Positions 1-7,647 are shown, counted from the stretch's first letter. The stretch is 64,000 nucleotides of DNA from Mycobacterium marinum (GCF_003391395.1 NZ_CP024190.1:5952001-6016000), one strand, 5' to 3'. Notes: a model not told the origin generated them from the letters alone. Translations and numbers: made by a program.

Positions 1-187
1 CAGCGCCGCCAAGGTCGCCGCTGGCGACGCGGCCCTGCTGGCGGCTCGCAGCGCGTTGCAGACCCACGGTGCTATCGGGTTTACCCAGGAACACGACCTG
101 TCGCTGTGGCTGCTGCGAGTGCAGGCGTTGCGTTCGGCGTGGGGTACACCAGAAGTACACCGGCGGCGGGTGCTCGAGGCGCTATGA
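1..187 (+). CDS. fadE32: Acyl-CoA dehydrogenase FadE32, C-terminal fragment
   Basis: The window opens inside this gene; only the last 61 codons are present, ending in TGA at 185-187. The visible segment contains QTHGAIGFTQEHDLSLWLLR, the typical C-terminal helix bundle of acyl-CoA dehydrogenases with the 'HGA/GxxxxEHDL' signature. Position directly before fadE33 and aspB matches Rv3563 of M. tuberculosis. In that species this group belongs to the KstR2-controlled cluster that degrades the C/D-ring propionate (HIP) intermediates of cholesterol, and FadE32 pairs with another FadE subunit in a heteromeric enzyme. The stop codon overlaps the ATG of a repeat-encoded mini-ORF. Identity by synteny is strong; the catalytic residue lies outside the window. 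Confidence 0.85.
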   Translation, partial: SAAKVAAGDAALLAARSALQTHGAIGFTQEHDLSLWLLRVQALRSAWGTPEVHRRRVLEAL

Positions 188-289
188 CCCCCGCCGGCGA
201 CGATGGGCAGCGCAGCGATGAGAAGGAGCGGCGGCGATGACCCCCGCCGGCGACGATGGGCAGCGCAGCGATGAGAAGGAGCGGCGGCG
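184..289 (+). repeat. MIRU-type tandem repeat, two exact 53-bp units
   Basis: Positions 184-236 and 237-289 are identical 53-bp units, followed by the start of a third copy that merges into fadE33. Each unit begins with ATGACCCCCGCCGGCGACGA and ends with an AGGAG-type ribosome binding site and GCGGCGGCG. Each also encodes an 18-codon mini-ORF whose TGA overlaps the next ATG (ATGA). FadE32's stop overlaps the first ATG, and the last unit's stop overlaps the fadE33 ATG at 290. This arrangement, sequence and 53-bp length fit mycobacterial interspersed repetitive units (MIRU), known to insert at overlapping start/stop sites in operons. Confidence 0.88.
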
Positions 290-1252
290 ATGACCGAAGA
301 GCGCGAGATGCTGCGGGAAACCGTCGCCGCCTTGGTGAACAAACACGCAAGCCCCGCGGCGGTTCGCAGCGCAATGGAGTCCGAACGAGGCTACGACGAG
401 ACGTTATGGCGGCTGCTGTGTGAGCAGGTTGGCGCCGCGGCCCTGGTGATACCCGAGGAGCTCGGCGGCGCGGGCGGCGAACTGACCGATGCCGCAATAG
501 TTTTGCAGGAGCTGGGTCGGGCACTGGTACCTTCTCCCCTGCTCGGCACGACGCTCGCGGAGTTGGCCCTGCTGGCCGCTGCCGAACCCGATGCCAAGAC
601 GCTGGCCGGGCTGGCCGAGGGCAGCTCGATCGGGGCACTGGTGCTCGACCCCGACTACGTGCTCAACGGGGATACTGCGGATGTCGTCGTCGCCAGCACC
701 GAGGGACAACTGAGCAGGTGGACCCGTTTCAGCGCCCATCGGGTGGCCACCATGGATCCGACCCGCAGACTGGCCCAACTGCGCGCCGAGGAGACGGCTT
801 TTCTGGGTGAAGACCCCGGCCTGGCAGATGCCGCGGCAATTCTGCTGGCGGCCGAACAAATCGGCGCCGCCGAACGCTGCTTGGAGCTAACCGTCGAGTA
901 CGCGAAGAGCCGGGTGCAGTTCGGCCGCCCGATCGGCAGCTTCCAGGCGCTCAAGCACCGGATGGCCGACCTGTACGTCGAGGTGGCCGCGGCTCGGGCC
1001 GTAGTCACCGAGGCCTGCACTGCGCCGTCGCCCACCAGCGCCGCCACCGCGCGGCTAGCGGCCTGTGAAGCGCTGTGCGCGGTGGCCGCCGAGGGCATAC
1101 AGTTGCACGGCGGCATCGCGATCACCTGGGAACACGACATGCATCTGTATTTCAAGCGAGCACACGGCAGCACCCACCTACTTGCTTCACCGCCAGAGCT
1201 GCTGCGCCGATTGGAATCGGAAGCACTAGGAGCCGGGCCATCAATACCATGA
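290..1252 (+). CDS. fadE33: Acyl-CoA dehydrogenase FadE33
   Basis: A 320-residue acyl-CoA dehydrogenase subunit. The N-terminal helical domain contains IPEELGGAGGELTDA (a family signature around residue 55). The C-terminal domain has FGRPIGSFQALKHRMADLYVE and GIAITWEHDMHLYFKRAH. It is shorter than single-subunit acyl-CoA dehydrogenases (about 380 residues), as expected for one half of the heteromeric alpha2beta2 enzymes of mycobacterial steroid degradation. The start at 290 is supported by an AGGAG box in the upstream repeat and by ATGA coupling. It overlaps aspB by 4 bases. Context (fadE32-fadE33-aspB, as Rv3563-Rv3565) points to catabolism of the HIP part of cholesterol; the exact substrate is inferred from the family. 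Confidence 0.9.
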   Translation: MTEEREMLRETVAALVNKHASPAAVRSAMESERGYDETLWRLLCEQVGAAALVIPEELGGAGGELTDAAIVLQELGRALVPSPLLGTTLAELALLAAAEPDAKTLAGLAEGSSIGALVLDPDYVLNGDTADVVVASTEGQLSRWTRFSAHRVATMDPTRRLAQLRAEETAFLGEDPGLADAAAILLAAEQIGAAERCLELTVEYAKSRVQFGRPIGSFQALKHRMADLYVEVAAARAVVTEACTAPSPTSAATARLAACEALCAVAAEGIQLHGGIAITWEHDMHLYFKRAHGSTHLLASPPELLRRLESEALGAGPSIP

Positions 1253-2424
1253 ATGCCGTGAACACCCACATCGCCCGTAGAGCGGGCATCCCACCGTTTT
1301 ATGTGATGGACGTCTGGCTGGCGGCCGCCGAACGCCAACGCACCCACGGCGATCTGGTGAACCTTTCGGCGGGCCAGCCCAGCGTCGGCGCACCAGAGCC
1401 GATACGTGCCGCCGCGGCCGCCGCCCTGCACCTCAACGAGCTCGGTTACACGGTAGCGCTGGGTATTCCGGAGTTGCGCGCGGCAATCGCCGCGGACTAC
1501 CACCGCCAACATGGAATCTCGGTCGAACCGGAGGCGGTAGTGATAACCACCGGCTCCTCCGGTGGCTTCTTGCTCACCTTCCTGGCGTGTTTCGATGTGG
1601 GCGACCGGGTGGCGCTGGCCAGTCCTGGCTATCCGTGCTACCGGAACATCCTGTCGGCGCTGGGCTGCGAAGTCGTGGAAATCCCGTGCGGGCCCGAGAC
1701 CCGGTTTCAACCCACCGCGGACATGCTCGCCCAGATCGATCCGCCGGTGCAGGGCGTCATCGTCGCCAGTCCGGCCAATCCGACCGGAACGGTCATACCG
1801 CCGGAGGAACTCGCCGCGATCGCGTCGTGGTGTGACGCCTCGGGCGCCCGACTGATCAGCGATGAGGTCTACCATGGCCTGGTCTATGAGGGCGCGCCGC
1901 CGACCAGCTGCGCCTGGCAGACGTCGCGAAACGCGGTGGTAGTAAACAGCTTTTCCAAGTACTACGCGATGACGGGCTGGCGGCTGGGCTGGCTGCTGGT
2001 ACCAACCGAGCTGCGTCGCGCCGTGGATTGCCTGACCGGCAATTTCACCATCTGCCCACCGGTGCTGTCCCAGGTTGCCGCGGTGTCGGCGTTCACCCCC
2101 GAGGCAACCAAGGAAGCCGACGGCAATCTGCGCCACTACGCCAGCAACCGCTCCACGCTGCTCGACGGGCTGCGCCGCATCGGCATCGACCGGCTGGCCC
2201 CCACCGACGGCGCGTTCTACGTCTATGCCGATGTCTCCGACTTCACCGACGACTCGCTCAAGTTCTGCTCAAAGTTGCTGGCCGACACCGGCGTTGCCAT
2301 CGCCCCCGGTATTGACTTCGACACCACAGGCGGGAATTCATTCGTCCGGCTGTCATTCGCGGGGCCGAGCGAAGACATCCGAGAGGCCCTGCGCAGGATC
2401 GAGTCCTGGCTACCCGAGCGCTAA
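1249..2424 (+). CDS. aspB: Aminotransferase class I/II, AspB-like
   Basis: A 391-residue fold-type I, PLP-dependent aminotransferase. Visible landmarks are the substrate-binding NLSAGQPSVGAPEPI segment near the N-terminus, ASPANPTGTVIPPEEL (the conserved Asn that contacts PLP), ISDEVYHGLVYEG (Asp/Tyr), and NSFSKYYAMTGWRLGW, which carries the Schiff-base Lys. The ATG at 1249 overlaps the fadE33 TGA (ATGA), so I prefer it to the longer frame that begins at 1075 inside fadE33. In M. tuberculosis the ortholog is Rv3565 and lies at the end of the KstR2 regulon. An aspartate specificity is only an annotation tradition; the true amino donor is unknown. It converges on nat with a 13-base gap. Confidence 0.9.
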   Translation: MNAVNTHIARRAGIPPFYVMDVWLAAAERQRTHGDLVNLSAGQPSVGAPEPIRAAAAAALHLNELGYTVALGIPELRAAIAADYHRQHGISVEPEAVVITTGSSGGFLLTFLACFDVGDRVALASPGYPCYRNILSALGCEVVEIPCGPETRFQPTADMLAQIDPPVQGVIVASPANPTGTVIPPEELAAIASWCDASGARLISDEVYHGLVYEGAPPTSCAWQTSRNAVVVNSFSKYYAMTGWRLGWLLVPTELRRAVDCLTGNFTICPPVLSQVAAVSAFTPEATKEADGNLRHYASNRSTLLDGLRRIGIDRLAPTDGAFYVYADVSDFTDDSLKFCSKLLADTGVAIAPGIDFDTTGGNSFVRLSFAGPSEDIREALRRIESWLPER

Positions 2425-2437
2425 CCGGCCAGCGGCG

Positions 2438-3280
2438 TCACCGGTCTTCGGCTCCAAAACAGACCTTGTCGATGCGGGCCTCGAGCCGGCCGCGTTCACC
2501 GACGTCGGCAACGTTGATGCCGAACCGGTCGCCCAGCGTGTCGACTACCGCGGCAGCGTCTTCCAACAGGATCTTCTCGGTCCCGCCACGTCGGTGGATG
2601 GCCAAGTTGCGGCCCATCAAGTTCCACCGGGCATCGTCGGCGACGGTCGCGGCCATCAACCCGGTGACAAAGTGCGACGTTGGGTGCGTTGAGACGAACC
2701 AGCTGCCAACCCTGAGGTCGACTTGTGGCCGCGTCAGCGTGCTGAACTCATAGAGCGCCTGCCACTCGTCGCGGACCATCGCCTGCAGGACCAGCCCGTC
2801 GCCACGATCGTCGAGGCGATAGGGTTCCAGAGCTGTTTGCTGAACGGTGCCGGTTTCGAGCCGCAACGGAGCGGTCGGCGTCATCCCACCGAAGCCGACA
2901 TCGACCAGATACGGCCCTTGGCAGCCCGGGAAGGTCACCGCCAATACGGTGTGTGTTTGCGCTGGAGTCGGCGCATCCGGCGGGGCCAGCCACACCACAC
3001 GTCCGGCTAGCCGCCTTACCCGATATCCGAGTTCGGCCAGCACATAACCGATCAGCCCATTGTGTTCGTAGCAGTAGCCACCGCGACGGCGGTCCACCAG
3101 CTTGTCGGCCAGAGCTTCGGGACTTAGGTCATCGACCGGCACTCCCATCAACGGGTCCAGGTTCTCGAACGCGATCGCGCCAGTGTGTGCGCTCACCAAA
3201 TCCCGCAATACGTCCAGCGTCGGGTCGGTTGCACCGCGATAGTTGATGCGGTCGAGGTATCCGGTCAGATCCAGCGCCAT
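2438..3280 (-). CDS. nat: Arylamine N-acetyltransferase
   Basis: A 280-residue enzyme that transfers acetyl or propionyl groups from CoA to arylamines and hydrazines, including isoniazid. The catalytic triad is intact: Cys70 in RRRGGYCYEHN, His110 in AQTHTVLAV and Asp127 in YLVDVGFGG, the same numbering as in M. tuberculosis NAT. In M. tuberculosis nat is the last gene of the hsaA-D operon and is thought to help dispose of CoA-linked sterol products. Here a 4.4-kb block separates it from hsaB, so it must have its own promoter in the 3281-3432 gap or be expressed differently. Identification is firm. Confidence 0.96.
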   Translation of the reverse strand: MALDLTGYLDRINYRGATDPTLDVLRDLVSAHTGAIAFENLDPLMGVPVDDLSPEALADKLVDRRRGGYCYEHNGLIGYVLAELGYRVRRLAGRVVWLAPPDAPTPAQTHTVLAVTFPGCQGPYLVDVGFGGMTPTAPLRLETGTVQQTALEPYRLDDRGDGLVLQAMVRDEWQALYEFSTLTRPQVDLRVGSWFVSTHPTSHFVTGLMAATVADDARWNLMGRNLAIHRRGGTEKILLEDAAAVVDTLGDRFGINVADVGERGRLEARIDKVCFGAEDR

Positions 3281-3342
3281 AGCGCCATTGTGCTAGGCGC
3301 GCCAATCGCCGCGCGACGGCCCAGCGGCGGACTTCGACAGGA

Positions 3343-3360
3343 AATACCCAAGGGGGTATT
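3343..3360. promoter_or_regulatory. Perfect 18-bp inverted repeat, CsoR/CstR-type operator
   Basis: AATACCCAAGGGGGTATT is an inverted repeat with 7-bp arms and a 4-base centre. It lies between the divergent nat and DsbA-like genes, 73 bases before the latter's GTG. The form ATACCC-N4-GGGTAT resembles operators of the CsoR/CstR family (copper or persulfide sensors). No such repressor gene is in the window, so the regulator is inferred only. Confidence 0.5.
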
Positions 3361-3432
3361 ATCGGGAGCGCCCTACCCAACCAGGGTGAAGCGTCCGCGA
3401 CATCGCCGCAGCAGTCGCGAGAAGGAGGAACC

Positions 3433-4044
3433 GTGGCCGACGTCGAGCTATACCTCGACCCGATTTGTCCGTTTGCGTGGGTCACCTCGCGCTGGCTGCT
3501 CGAAGCCGCGCAAAGCACGCACACCCCCGTCACCTTGCGCCAGATGAACCTGGCCGTTCTCAACGAAGGCAAGGACCTCGACGCCAAGCAGCAGCAGATG
3601 ATGCAGCGATCACGGCAACTGGGACGGCTGTTCGCCGCGGTGACGACCAAGTATGGAGCGGACGCGTTCGCCCGGCTCTATGACTCGATCGGCACCCGCA
3701 TCCATCTTCGCCGCGAAGAGATCACCCAAGGCGGCATCCGCGAAGCCCTCGCCGAGACCGGCCTGGACGAGTCGCTGTCCGAGACCCTCGACGACAGCGG
3801 GCTCGACGACGAGGCCAGGCATGCACACCAGGCCAGCCAGGATGCTCTCGGCGGCACCGCGGGCAGCCCGATCATCGCGGTCGACGGACAAGGCTTTTTT
3901 GGACCGGTACTCACCCGGATGCCCAGCGGTGCGGATGGCGTGCGGTTACTCGAAGCGGTGCTCACCGCCGCAAAAACCCCCGAATTCGCGGTCTTGCAGC
4001 GGCCCTACCAGGGGCCGCCGGTGCTCGATGGGACGGCCCGCTGA
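3433..4044 (+). CDS. DsbA-family / mycothiol-dependent oxidoreductase-like protein
   Basis: A 203-residue cytoplasmic thioredoxin-fold protein of the DsbA/2-hydroxychromene-2-carboxylate isomerase family. It closely resembles the mycobacterial Rv2466c type (mycothiol-dependent reductase that activates nitro-prodrugs). The active site reads LDPICPFAW, with a single Cys at position 12 followed by P-F-A, where Rv2466c has CPWC. The C-terminal cis-Pro loop and the FFGPVLTRMPSG segment are conserved. The GTG start at 3433 follows a strong GAAGGAGGAA site. Its TGA overlaps the ATG of the next small gene, so the two are co-translated. A CsoR-like palindrome precedes it. The missing second Cys suggests monothiol chemistry; the substrate is unknown. 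Confidence 0.8.
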   Translation: MADVELYLDPICPFAWVTSRWLLEAAQSTHTPVTLRQMNLAVLNEGKDLDAKQQQMMQRSRQLGRLFAAVTTKYGADAFARLYDSIGTRIHLRREEITQGGIREALAETGLDESLSETLDDSGLDDEARHAHQASQDALGGTAGSPIIAVDGQGFFGPVLTRMPSGADGVRLLEAVLTAAKTPEFAVLQRPYQGPPVLDGTAR

Positions 4045-4202
4045 TGTGTAGCCCAGTCAAATGCCGAACCTGCGGAAAGGTGACCTGGTCGGGCTGCGGG
4101 GCGCACGTGGATCAGGTTCGCGCGATGGTGCCGGAATCCCAGTGGTGCCCCGGCCACCCCAAGGACACCTCGAAACGGTTTTGGCCGCCGCGGCGCCCCT
4201 GA
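4044..4202 (+). CDS. Small conserved Cys-rich (zinc-finger-like) protein
   Basis: A 52-residue protein too short for many gene finders. It starts at an ATG overlapping the preceding TGA (ATGA). The sequence MCSPVKCRTCGKVTWSGCG, then AHVDQVRAMVP and QWCPGHPK, is a pattern common in small uncharacterised actinobacterial proteins: a CxxCGK knuckle, a TWxGCG motif and a later CxGH. The Cys/His spacing suggests that it binds zinc or another metal, but this is inference. Tight coupling to the DsbA-like gene suggests a role in the same thiol or metal response. Confidence 0.7.
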   Translation: MCSPVKCRTCGKVTWSGCGAHVDQVRAMVPESQWCPGHPKDTSKRFWPPRRP

Positions 4203-4267
4203 CGACGGGAGTTCCCGGTATTTGAGGTAGCGGGCAGGCGGCGTCTCGCGCCGTCCGGTGAACCAAC

Positions 4268-4291
4268 TACTATCTACGTACGTAGATAGTA
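4268..4291. promoter_or_regulatory. Perfect 24-bp palindrome upstream of dsbF-like gene
   Basis: The palindrome has 12-base arms, the left one being TACTATCTACGT, with no mismatch and no spacer. It ends 52 bases before the lipoprotein ATG, in the only gap of the redox block, so it is likely an operator over the promoter. The half-site TAC/GTA pattern resembles BlaI/MecI operators, and a BlaI-type gene lies 2.4 kb downstream. The link is inferred. Confidence 0.6.
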
Positions 4292-4343
4292 TTTTGTTGG
4301 CCATCGTCACCGAACCCTCGAACTCGACGGGAAGGGAATCACC

Positions 4344-4889
4344 ATGCCCCGCCGCCTGATCGCCTCGCTCGCCGGCATCGCCGCCGCATTGACCATCGCA
4401 GCATGCGGTTCATCCGGAACGGCCTCACCAGCGGGCGCCCCCGCGTCGTCATCGAACGCGGTGGCCAACCGGGCCGCGCATGTCCCGGCCCAACTGCAGT
4501 TCACCACCAAAACCATTGATGGGAAGCCCTTCTCGGGAGAGAGCCTGGCGGGAAAGGCCACGGTGTTGTGGTTCTGGACACCGTGGTGCCCCAAGTGCCA
4601 ACAGGAAGCACCGATCGTGGCTAAAGCCGCGGCCGCCAACCCGGAGGCGACATTCGTCGGGGTGGCCGCCCGCGAGGAAGCCTCCGCGATGCAGGCCTTC
4701 GTCGACAAATACCAGTTGGGCGACGTGACCCAACTTGCCGACAGCGACGGCCAGGTGTGGTCCAACTTCGGTGTCACACAGCAACCGGCATGGGCGTTCA
4801 TCTCCGCCAACGGCGAGGTCGAGGTGGTCAAGGGTGGACTGAGCGAAGCCCAGTTGACCGAGCGGGTCAACGGGCTCACCGGGAAATGA
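4344..4889 (+). CDS. dsbF: DsbF-like thioredoxin-fold lipoprotein
   Basis: A 181-residue exported thiol-disulfide oxidoreductase. A signal peptide with lipobox TIAAC (Cys at 21) indicates membrane anchoring outside the cytoplasm. The thioredoxin domain contains TVLWFWTPWCPKCQQEAP, with the redox motif CPKC, and the cis-Pro loop VTQQPAWAF. It closely resembles M. tuberculosis DsbF (Rv1677) and, less so, DsbE/Mpt53. The start at 4344 gives an ideal signal peptide and has GAAGGGAA upstream. It overlaps the CcdA-like gene by 4 bases. The pair forms an oxidoreductase plus its likely electron supplier for extracytoplasmic cysteines. Whether it oxidises or reduces substrates cannot be read from sequence. 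Confidence 0.9.
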   Translation: MPRRLIASLAGIAAALTIAACGSSGTASPAGAPASSSNAVANRAAHVPAQLQFTTKTIDGKPFSGESLAGKATVLWFWTPWCPKCQQEAPIVAKAAAANPEATFVGVAAREEASAMQAFVDKYQLGDVTQLADSDGQVWSNFGVTQQPAWAFISANGEVEVVKGGLSEAQLTERVNGLTGK

Positions 4890-5773
4890 TCAATACCGCG
4901 GCCCTGAGCTTTGCCTTGGGCGCCGGGCTGGTGGCCGCCCTCAATCCGTGCGGCTTTGCCTTTCTCCCCGGTTATCTGGGCTTGGTGATCGCCGGCAGCC
5001 AAGGCACCTCCCGACCACGAGCGGTGCTGCGCGCCGGAGCGGCCACCGCGGGAATGTCGCTCGGCTTCCTCACGGTGTTCGGTGTTTTCGGACTGCTGAT
5101 TTCACCGGTCATAGCTTCGGCCCAGAGATACCTGCCGTTCGCGACGGTGGTCATCGGGGTGCTGCTTGTCGGTCTTGCCATCTGGCTACTGGCCGGCAAG
5201 GAACTCAGCATCATCTTGCCCAAGAGCATGGGGGGTACGCCGACAACTCGGCTCGGTTCCATGTACGGCTACGGCGTGGGCTACGCCGTAGCCTCGCTAT
5301 CTTGCACCGTTGCGCCGTTTCTCGCGGTGATCAGCACCACCTTCAAACAGGGCTCCGTACTGTCGGGGGTGCTGGCCTTCGTCGCCTATGCCGTCGGAAT
5401 GACCCTCACGGTGGGCGTAGCGGCGCTCACCGTTGCGCTGGCCGGTTCATCTGCCACCGCAGCGTTTCGGCGCATCTTGCCTTTCGTGGGCCGGATCGCG
5501 GGCGTGATCGTCCTCATCACCGGCCTTTACGTCGCCTACTACGGCTACTACGAAATCCGGCTGTATTTCACCAGCGCCGAAACCGACGACCCGGTGATCC
5601 AGGCCGCAAGCACGCTGCAGGACAGCTTGATTCGGCTGGTAGACGGGCTCAGCCCGTGGCTGCTACTGGGCGTCGCGGCAGCACTTGTCGCCGTCGCCGT
5701 GGGCTGGCACACCCTGGCGCGACGGCGCGCCAGCAATCCCGCCGCGCAATCGCTGCCCGACCCAACGTCATAG
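4886..5773 (+). CDS. ccdA: CcdA/DsbD-type membrane electron-transfer protein
   Basis: A 295-residue membrane protein with about eight hydrophobic segments. It resembles Rv2877c, which neighbours mpt53 in M. tuberculosis. The two redox cysteines typical of CcdA/DsbD are visible in hydrophobic helices: LVAALNPCGFAFLPGYL near residue 22 and VASLSCTVAPFLAVIS in the middle. These proteins pass electrons from cytoplasmic thiols across the membrane to exported thioredoxin-like partners, here most likely the DsbF-like lipoprotein. The ATG at 4886 overlaps that gene's TGA, so I prefer it to the frame open from 4757. It converges with the M56 gene and the coding ends overlap by 6 bases. Confidence 0.9.
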   Translation: MINTAALSFALGAGLVAALNPCGFAFLPGYLGLVIAGSQGTSRPRAVLRAGAATAGMSLGFLTVFGVFGLLISPVIASAQRYLPFATVVIGVLLVGLAIWLLAGKELSIILPKSMGGTPTTRLGSMYGYGVGYAVASLSCTVAPFLAVISTTFKQGSVLSGVLAFVAYAVGMTLTVGVAALTVALAGSSATAAFRRILPFVGRIAGVIVLITGLYVAYYGYYEIRLYFTSAETDDPVIQAASTLQDSLIRLVDGLSPWLLLGVAAALVAVAVGWHTLARRRASNPAAQSLPDPTS

Positions 5774-6700
5774 CCGACAAGCCAGTCCAAGGATCATCGG
5801 CGAAACCACCGCGAGACTGATGGTCGCCCAGAGCATCAACCGCTCCTGCCACCAACTGCGGCGCGACACCGAGATGGCCAGCCGTTCGGCACGAGCCACC
5901 GTGGCGGTATTGGCCGCGCCCAATGCGGCGGGCGCCATGGCTGGCCCCTCGGTCAGCGCCAACAGGCCGCGCAGTAACGCCATCTTGCCGTGGCTGCGCA
6001 CCGCGACGTCGTCGGCGCACATCTCGAGAAGGTCGGCCACCACCTTTGCTGCCGCGGCGAACAGTGGTAGCCGCGGCAGGCTCGACGCCAGCGCCCGCAG
6101 CGCCATGAGCAAGTCGTGGTGGCGGCTGGCCAGGTGCGCGTATTCGTGTGCCAGCACGGCCGCCAGCTGCGGCCCATCGAGGCGGCCGAGCGCGCCGCTG
6201 GTGACCACGATGACCGAGTTCGGACGGCCGGTCACGCAGTAGGCCGCGGGCTGTGGTGCCGGGACCACAACCACGCCGGGCCAGTCGCTGGCTCCTCCGA
6301 TCGTTCGGGCGGTCGCCGCGTGCAGCCAACTGGCGGATCGCTGGCGCCGCAACTGCCGGCCCATGCGCCAGCACACGATGACGGTGGCCACCGCTCCGGT
6401 CGACAGCACACCCACCGCAAGCGCCGAGGCGATCCCGCGCGGCAGGCCCAGTTCGCCGGCCAGGCCCAGCTCTTTGAGGCACAGGGCCAGGGCCCGGTGG
6501 CGCCATATGCTGTCCAATACCGCCGCGCCGAGGAACACCAGAGCGCCCACCCATGCGGCAATAGCGGCGAACACCGCGCTCAGCCATGACGCCACCGCCA
6601 GCCGCGGGTGCACCCCGGTGCCGGTAACCCGTCGCAGCAGCACCGGCCCTAGCCAGATCAGGGCGGATGCGTACGCAAATAAGAGCAAAGCCGCGTTCAT
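5768..6700 (-). CDS. M56-family membrane metallopeptidase (BlaR1-like, no sensor domain)
   Basis: A 310-residue integral membrane protein with N-terminal transmembrane helices and a zinc-peptidase motif AHEYAHLASRH (HExxH, His185, Glu186, His189). A downstream EMCADDVAV segment likely provides the third zinc ligand. It matches the mycobacterial Rv1845c type, which is paired with BlaI (Rv1846c). Unlike BlaR1 it has no penicillin-binding sensor domain. Its start overlaps the end of the blaI-like gene (ATGA), so the two form a coupled repressor-protease unit. The expected role is cleavage of the repressor after a membrane signal; the signal is unknown. Confidence 0.88.
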   Translation of the reverse strand: MNAALLLFAYASALIWLGPVLLRRVTGTGVHPRLAVASWLSAVFAAIAAWVGALVFLGAAVLDSIWRHRALALCLKELGLAGELGLPRGIASALAVGVLSTGAVATVIVCWRMGRQLRRQRSASWLHAATARTIGGASDWPGVVVVPAPQPAAYCVTGRPNSVIVVTSGALGRLDGPQLAAVLAHEYAHLASRHHDLLMALRALASSLPRLPLFAAAAKVVADLLEMCADDVAVRSHGKMALLRGLLALTEGPAMAPAALGAANTATVARAERLAISVSRRSWWQERLMLWATISLAVVSPMILGLACRL

Positions 6701-7074
6701 GACTCTTCCTGGTCGTCGATGATCCGGCGCAGCGCGTCGCGGACCCGCACAGCATCGTGTTCATCCATCTGTTTCAGAAAAAACGCCAAGACCAGGTCCG
6801 AGTCGCCGCCGGCGTCGAAGGCATCGTGCATCAGGCGGGCGGAATGCTCTTCGCGAGTCATGGTCGGCCAGTAACTGAACGCCTTGCCCACCCGTTCGCG
6901 CTGCAACCAGCCCTTGCGGTGCAGATTGTCCATGGTGGACATCACCGTGGTGTAGGCAATCTGGCGGTCGTGAGCCAGGTCATCGAAGACGCCGCGTACC
7001 GTCACGGCCCCGCCGTGGTCCCATACGCGGTCCATGATGACCGTCTCGAGTTCGCCGAAGCGCCGAACCTGCAC
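6697..7074 (-). CDS. BlaI/MecI-family transcriptional repressor
   Basis: A winged-helix repressor of about 125 residues. The conserved N-terminal block is RRFGELETVIMDRVWDHG, followed by IAYTTVMSTMDNLHRKGWL (recognition helix) and a C-terminal dimerisation segment SDLVLAFFLKQMDEHD. I prefer the GTG at 7074, which puts the family N-terminus right after the start; an ATG at 7125 adds 17 unconserved residues. Such repressors are inactivated by their M56 partner, encoded immediately downstream with ATGA overlap. Likely targets are the pair itself and perhaps the palindrome before the dsbF-like gene, but no matching palindrome was seen at its own promoter. Confidence 0.87.
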   Translation of the reverse strand: MQVRRFGELETVIMDRVWDHGGAVTVRGVFDDLAHDRQIAYTTVMSTMDNLHRKGWLQRERVGKAFSYWPTMTREEHSARLMHDAFDAGGDSDLVLAFFLKQMDEHDAVRVRDALRRIIDDQEES

Positions 7075-7223
7075 GGCTCTACTCTCTCGCACGTTCGCGC
7101 CGATCGCTATTCCGGTGCCGAACAACCGCGATATGCAGCCGATTCGCGCTTGTTTGATTTCTGTCTAATACGGGGAACCCGGTACAGACGACCACAGCAC
7201 CACCGACTAGCACCGGAGCCCTC

Positions 7224-7631
7224 ATGAACAGCAGCATGATTTGGATCGTCGTCGGGGTAGTAGCAGCGATAGTCGTGCTCGGCGGCCTGATCGTCGTGGC
7301 CAGCAGGACGCGGCGCCACCGCCGGCAACAGCAGGCCGAAGAGATTCGCGATCAGGCCCGACTTCAGGCCGCCCAATTGGAACGACGTCAGGCACTCGCC
7401 GACGAAACCGCCGCCAAGGCGCGCGCCGCCCAAGCCGAGGCCGAGGTGAAGGCCGCCGAAGCCGCGCGGTTGCAGGAACGCGCGGCCCAACACCAAAGCG
7501 AGGCCGAAGCGACCCGGACGCAACTAGACGAGCAGTGGCAACGCGCCGAGGACCTGGCCCCAGAAGCCGGGGCGCAATCATCGCAGACCGCTTCGCAAAG
7601 CGACGCCGTGGACACCGGTAGCAGCCGGTAA
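7224..7631 (+). CDS. Single-pass membrane protein with coiled-coil cytoplasmic tail
   Basis: A 135-residue protein. Residues 5-26 form one transmembrane helix (MIWIVVGVVAAIVVLGGLIV), followed by a basic stop-transfer RTRRHRRQQQ. Residues 35-110 form a long Ala/Glu/Gln/Arg-rich helix with heptad character, and the tail is Ser-rich. Similar small coiled-coil proteins occur in many mycobacteria without a known function. It is transcribed divergently from the blaI-like gene and ends at a strong bidirectional hairpin before hsaB. High Ala/Glu content alone can mimic coiled coils, so the structural call is moderate. Confidence 0.72.
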   Translation: MNSSMIWIVVGVVAAIVVLGGLIVVASRTRRHRRQQQAEEIRDQARLQAAQLERRQALADETAAKARAAQAEAEVKAAEAARLQERAAQHQSEAEATRTQLDEQWQRAEDLAPEAGAQSSQTASQSDAVDTGSSR

Positions 7632-7647
7632 CCGAAGGCGGGCGTAG

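Noticed and set aside
655..2136. A 493-codon open frame on the minus strand
   Set aside because: It spans the fadE33-aspB junction in antisense, with no domain; both sense genes are strongly conserved.
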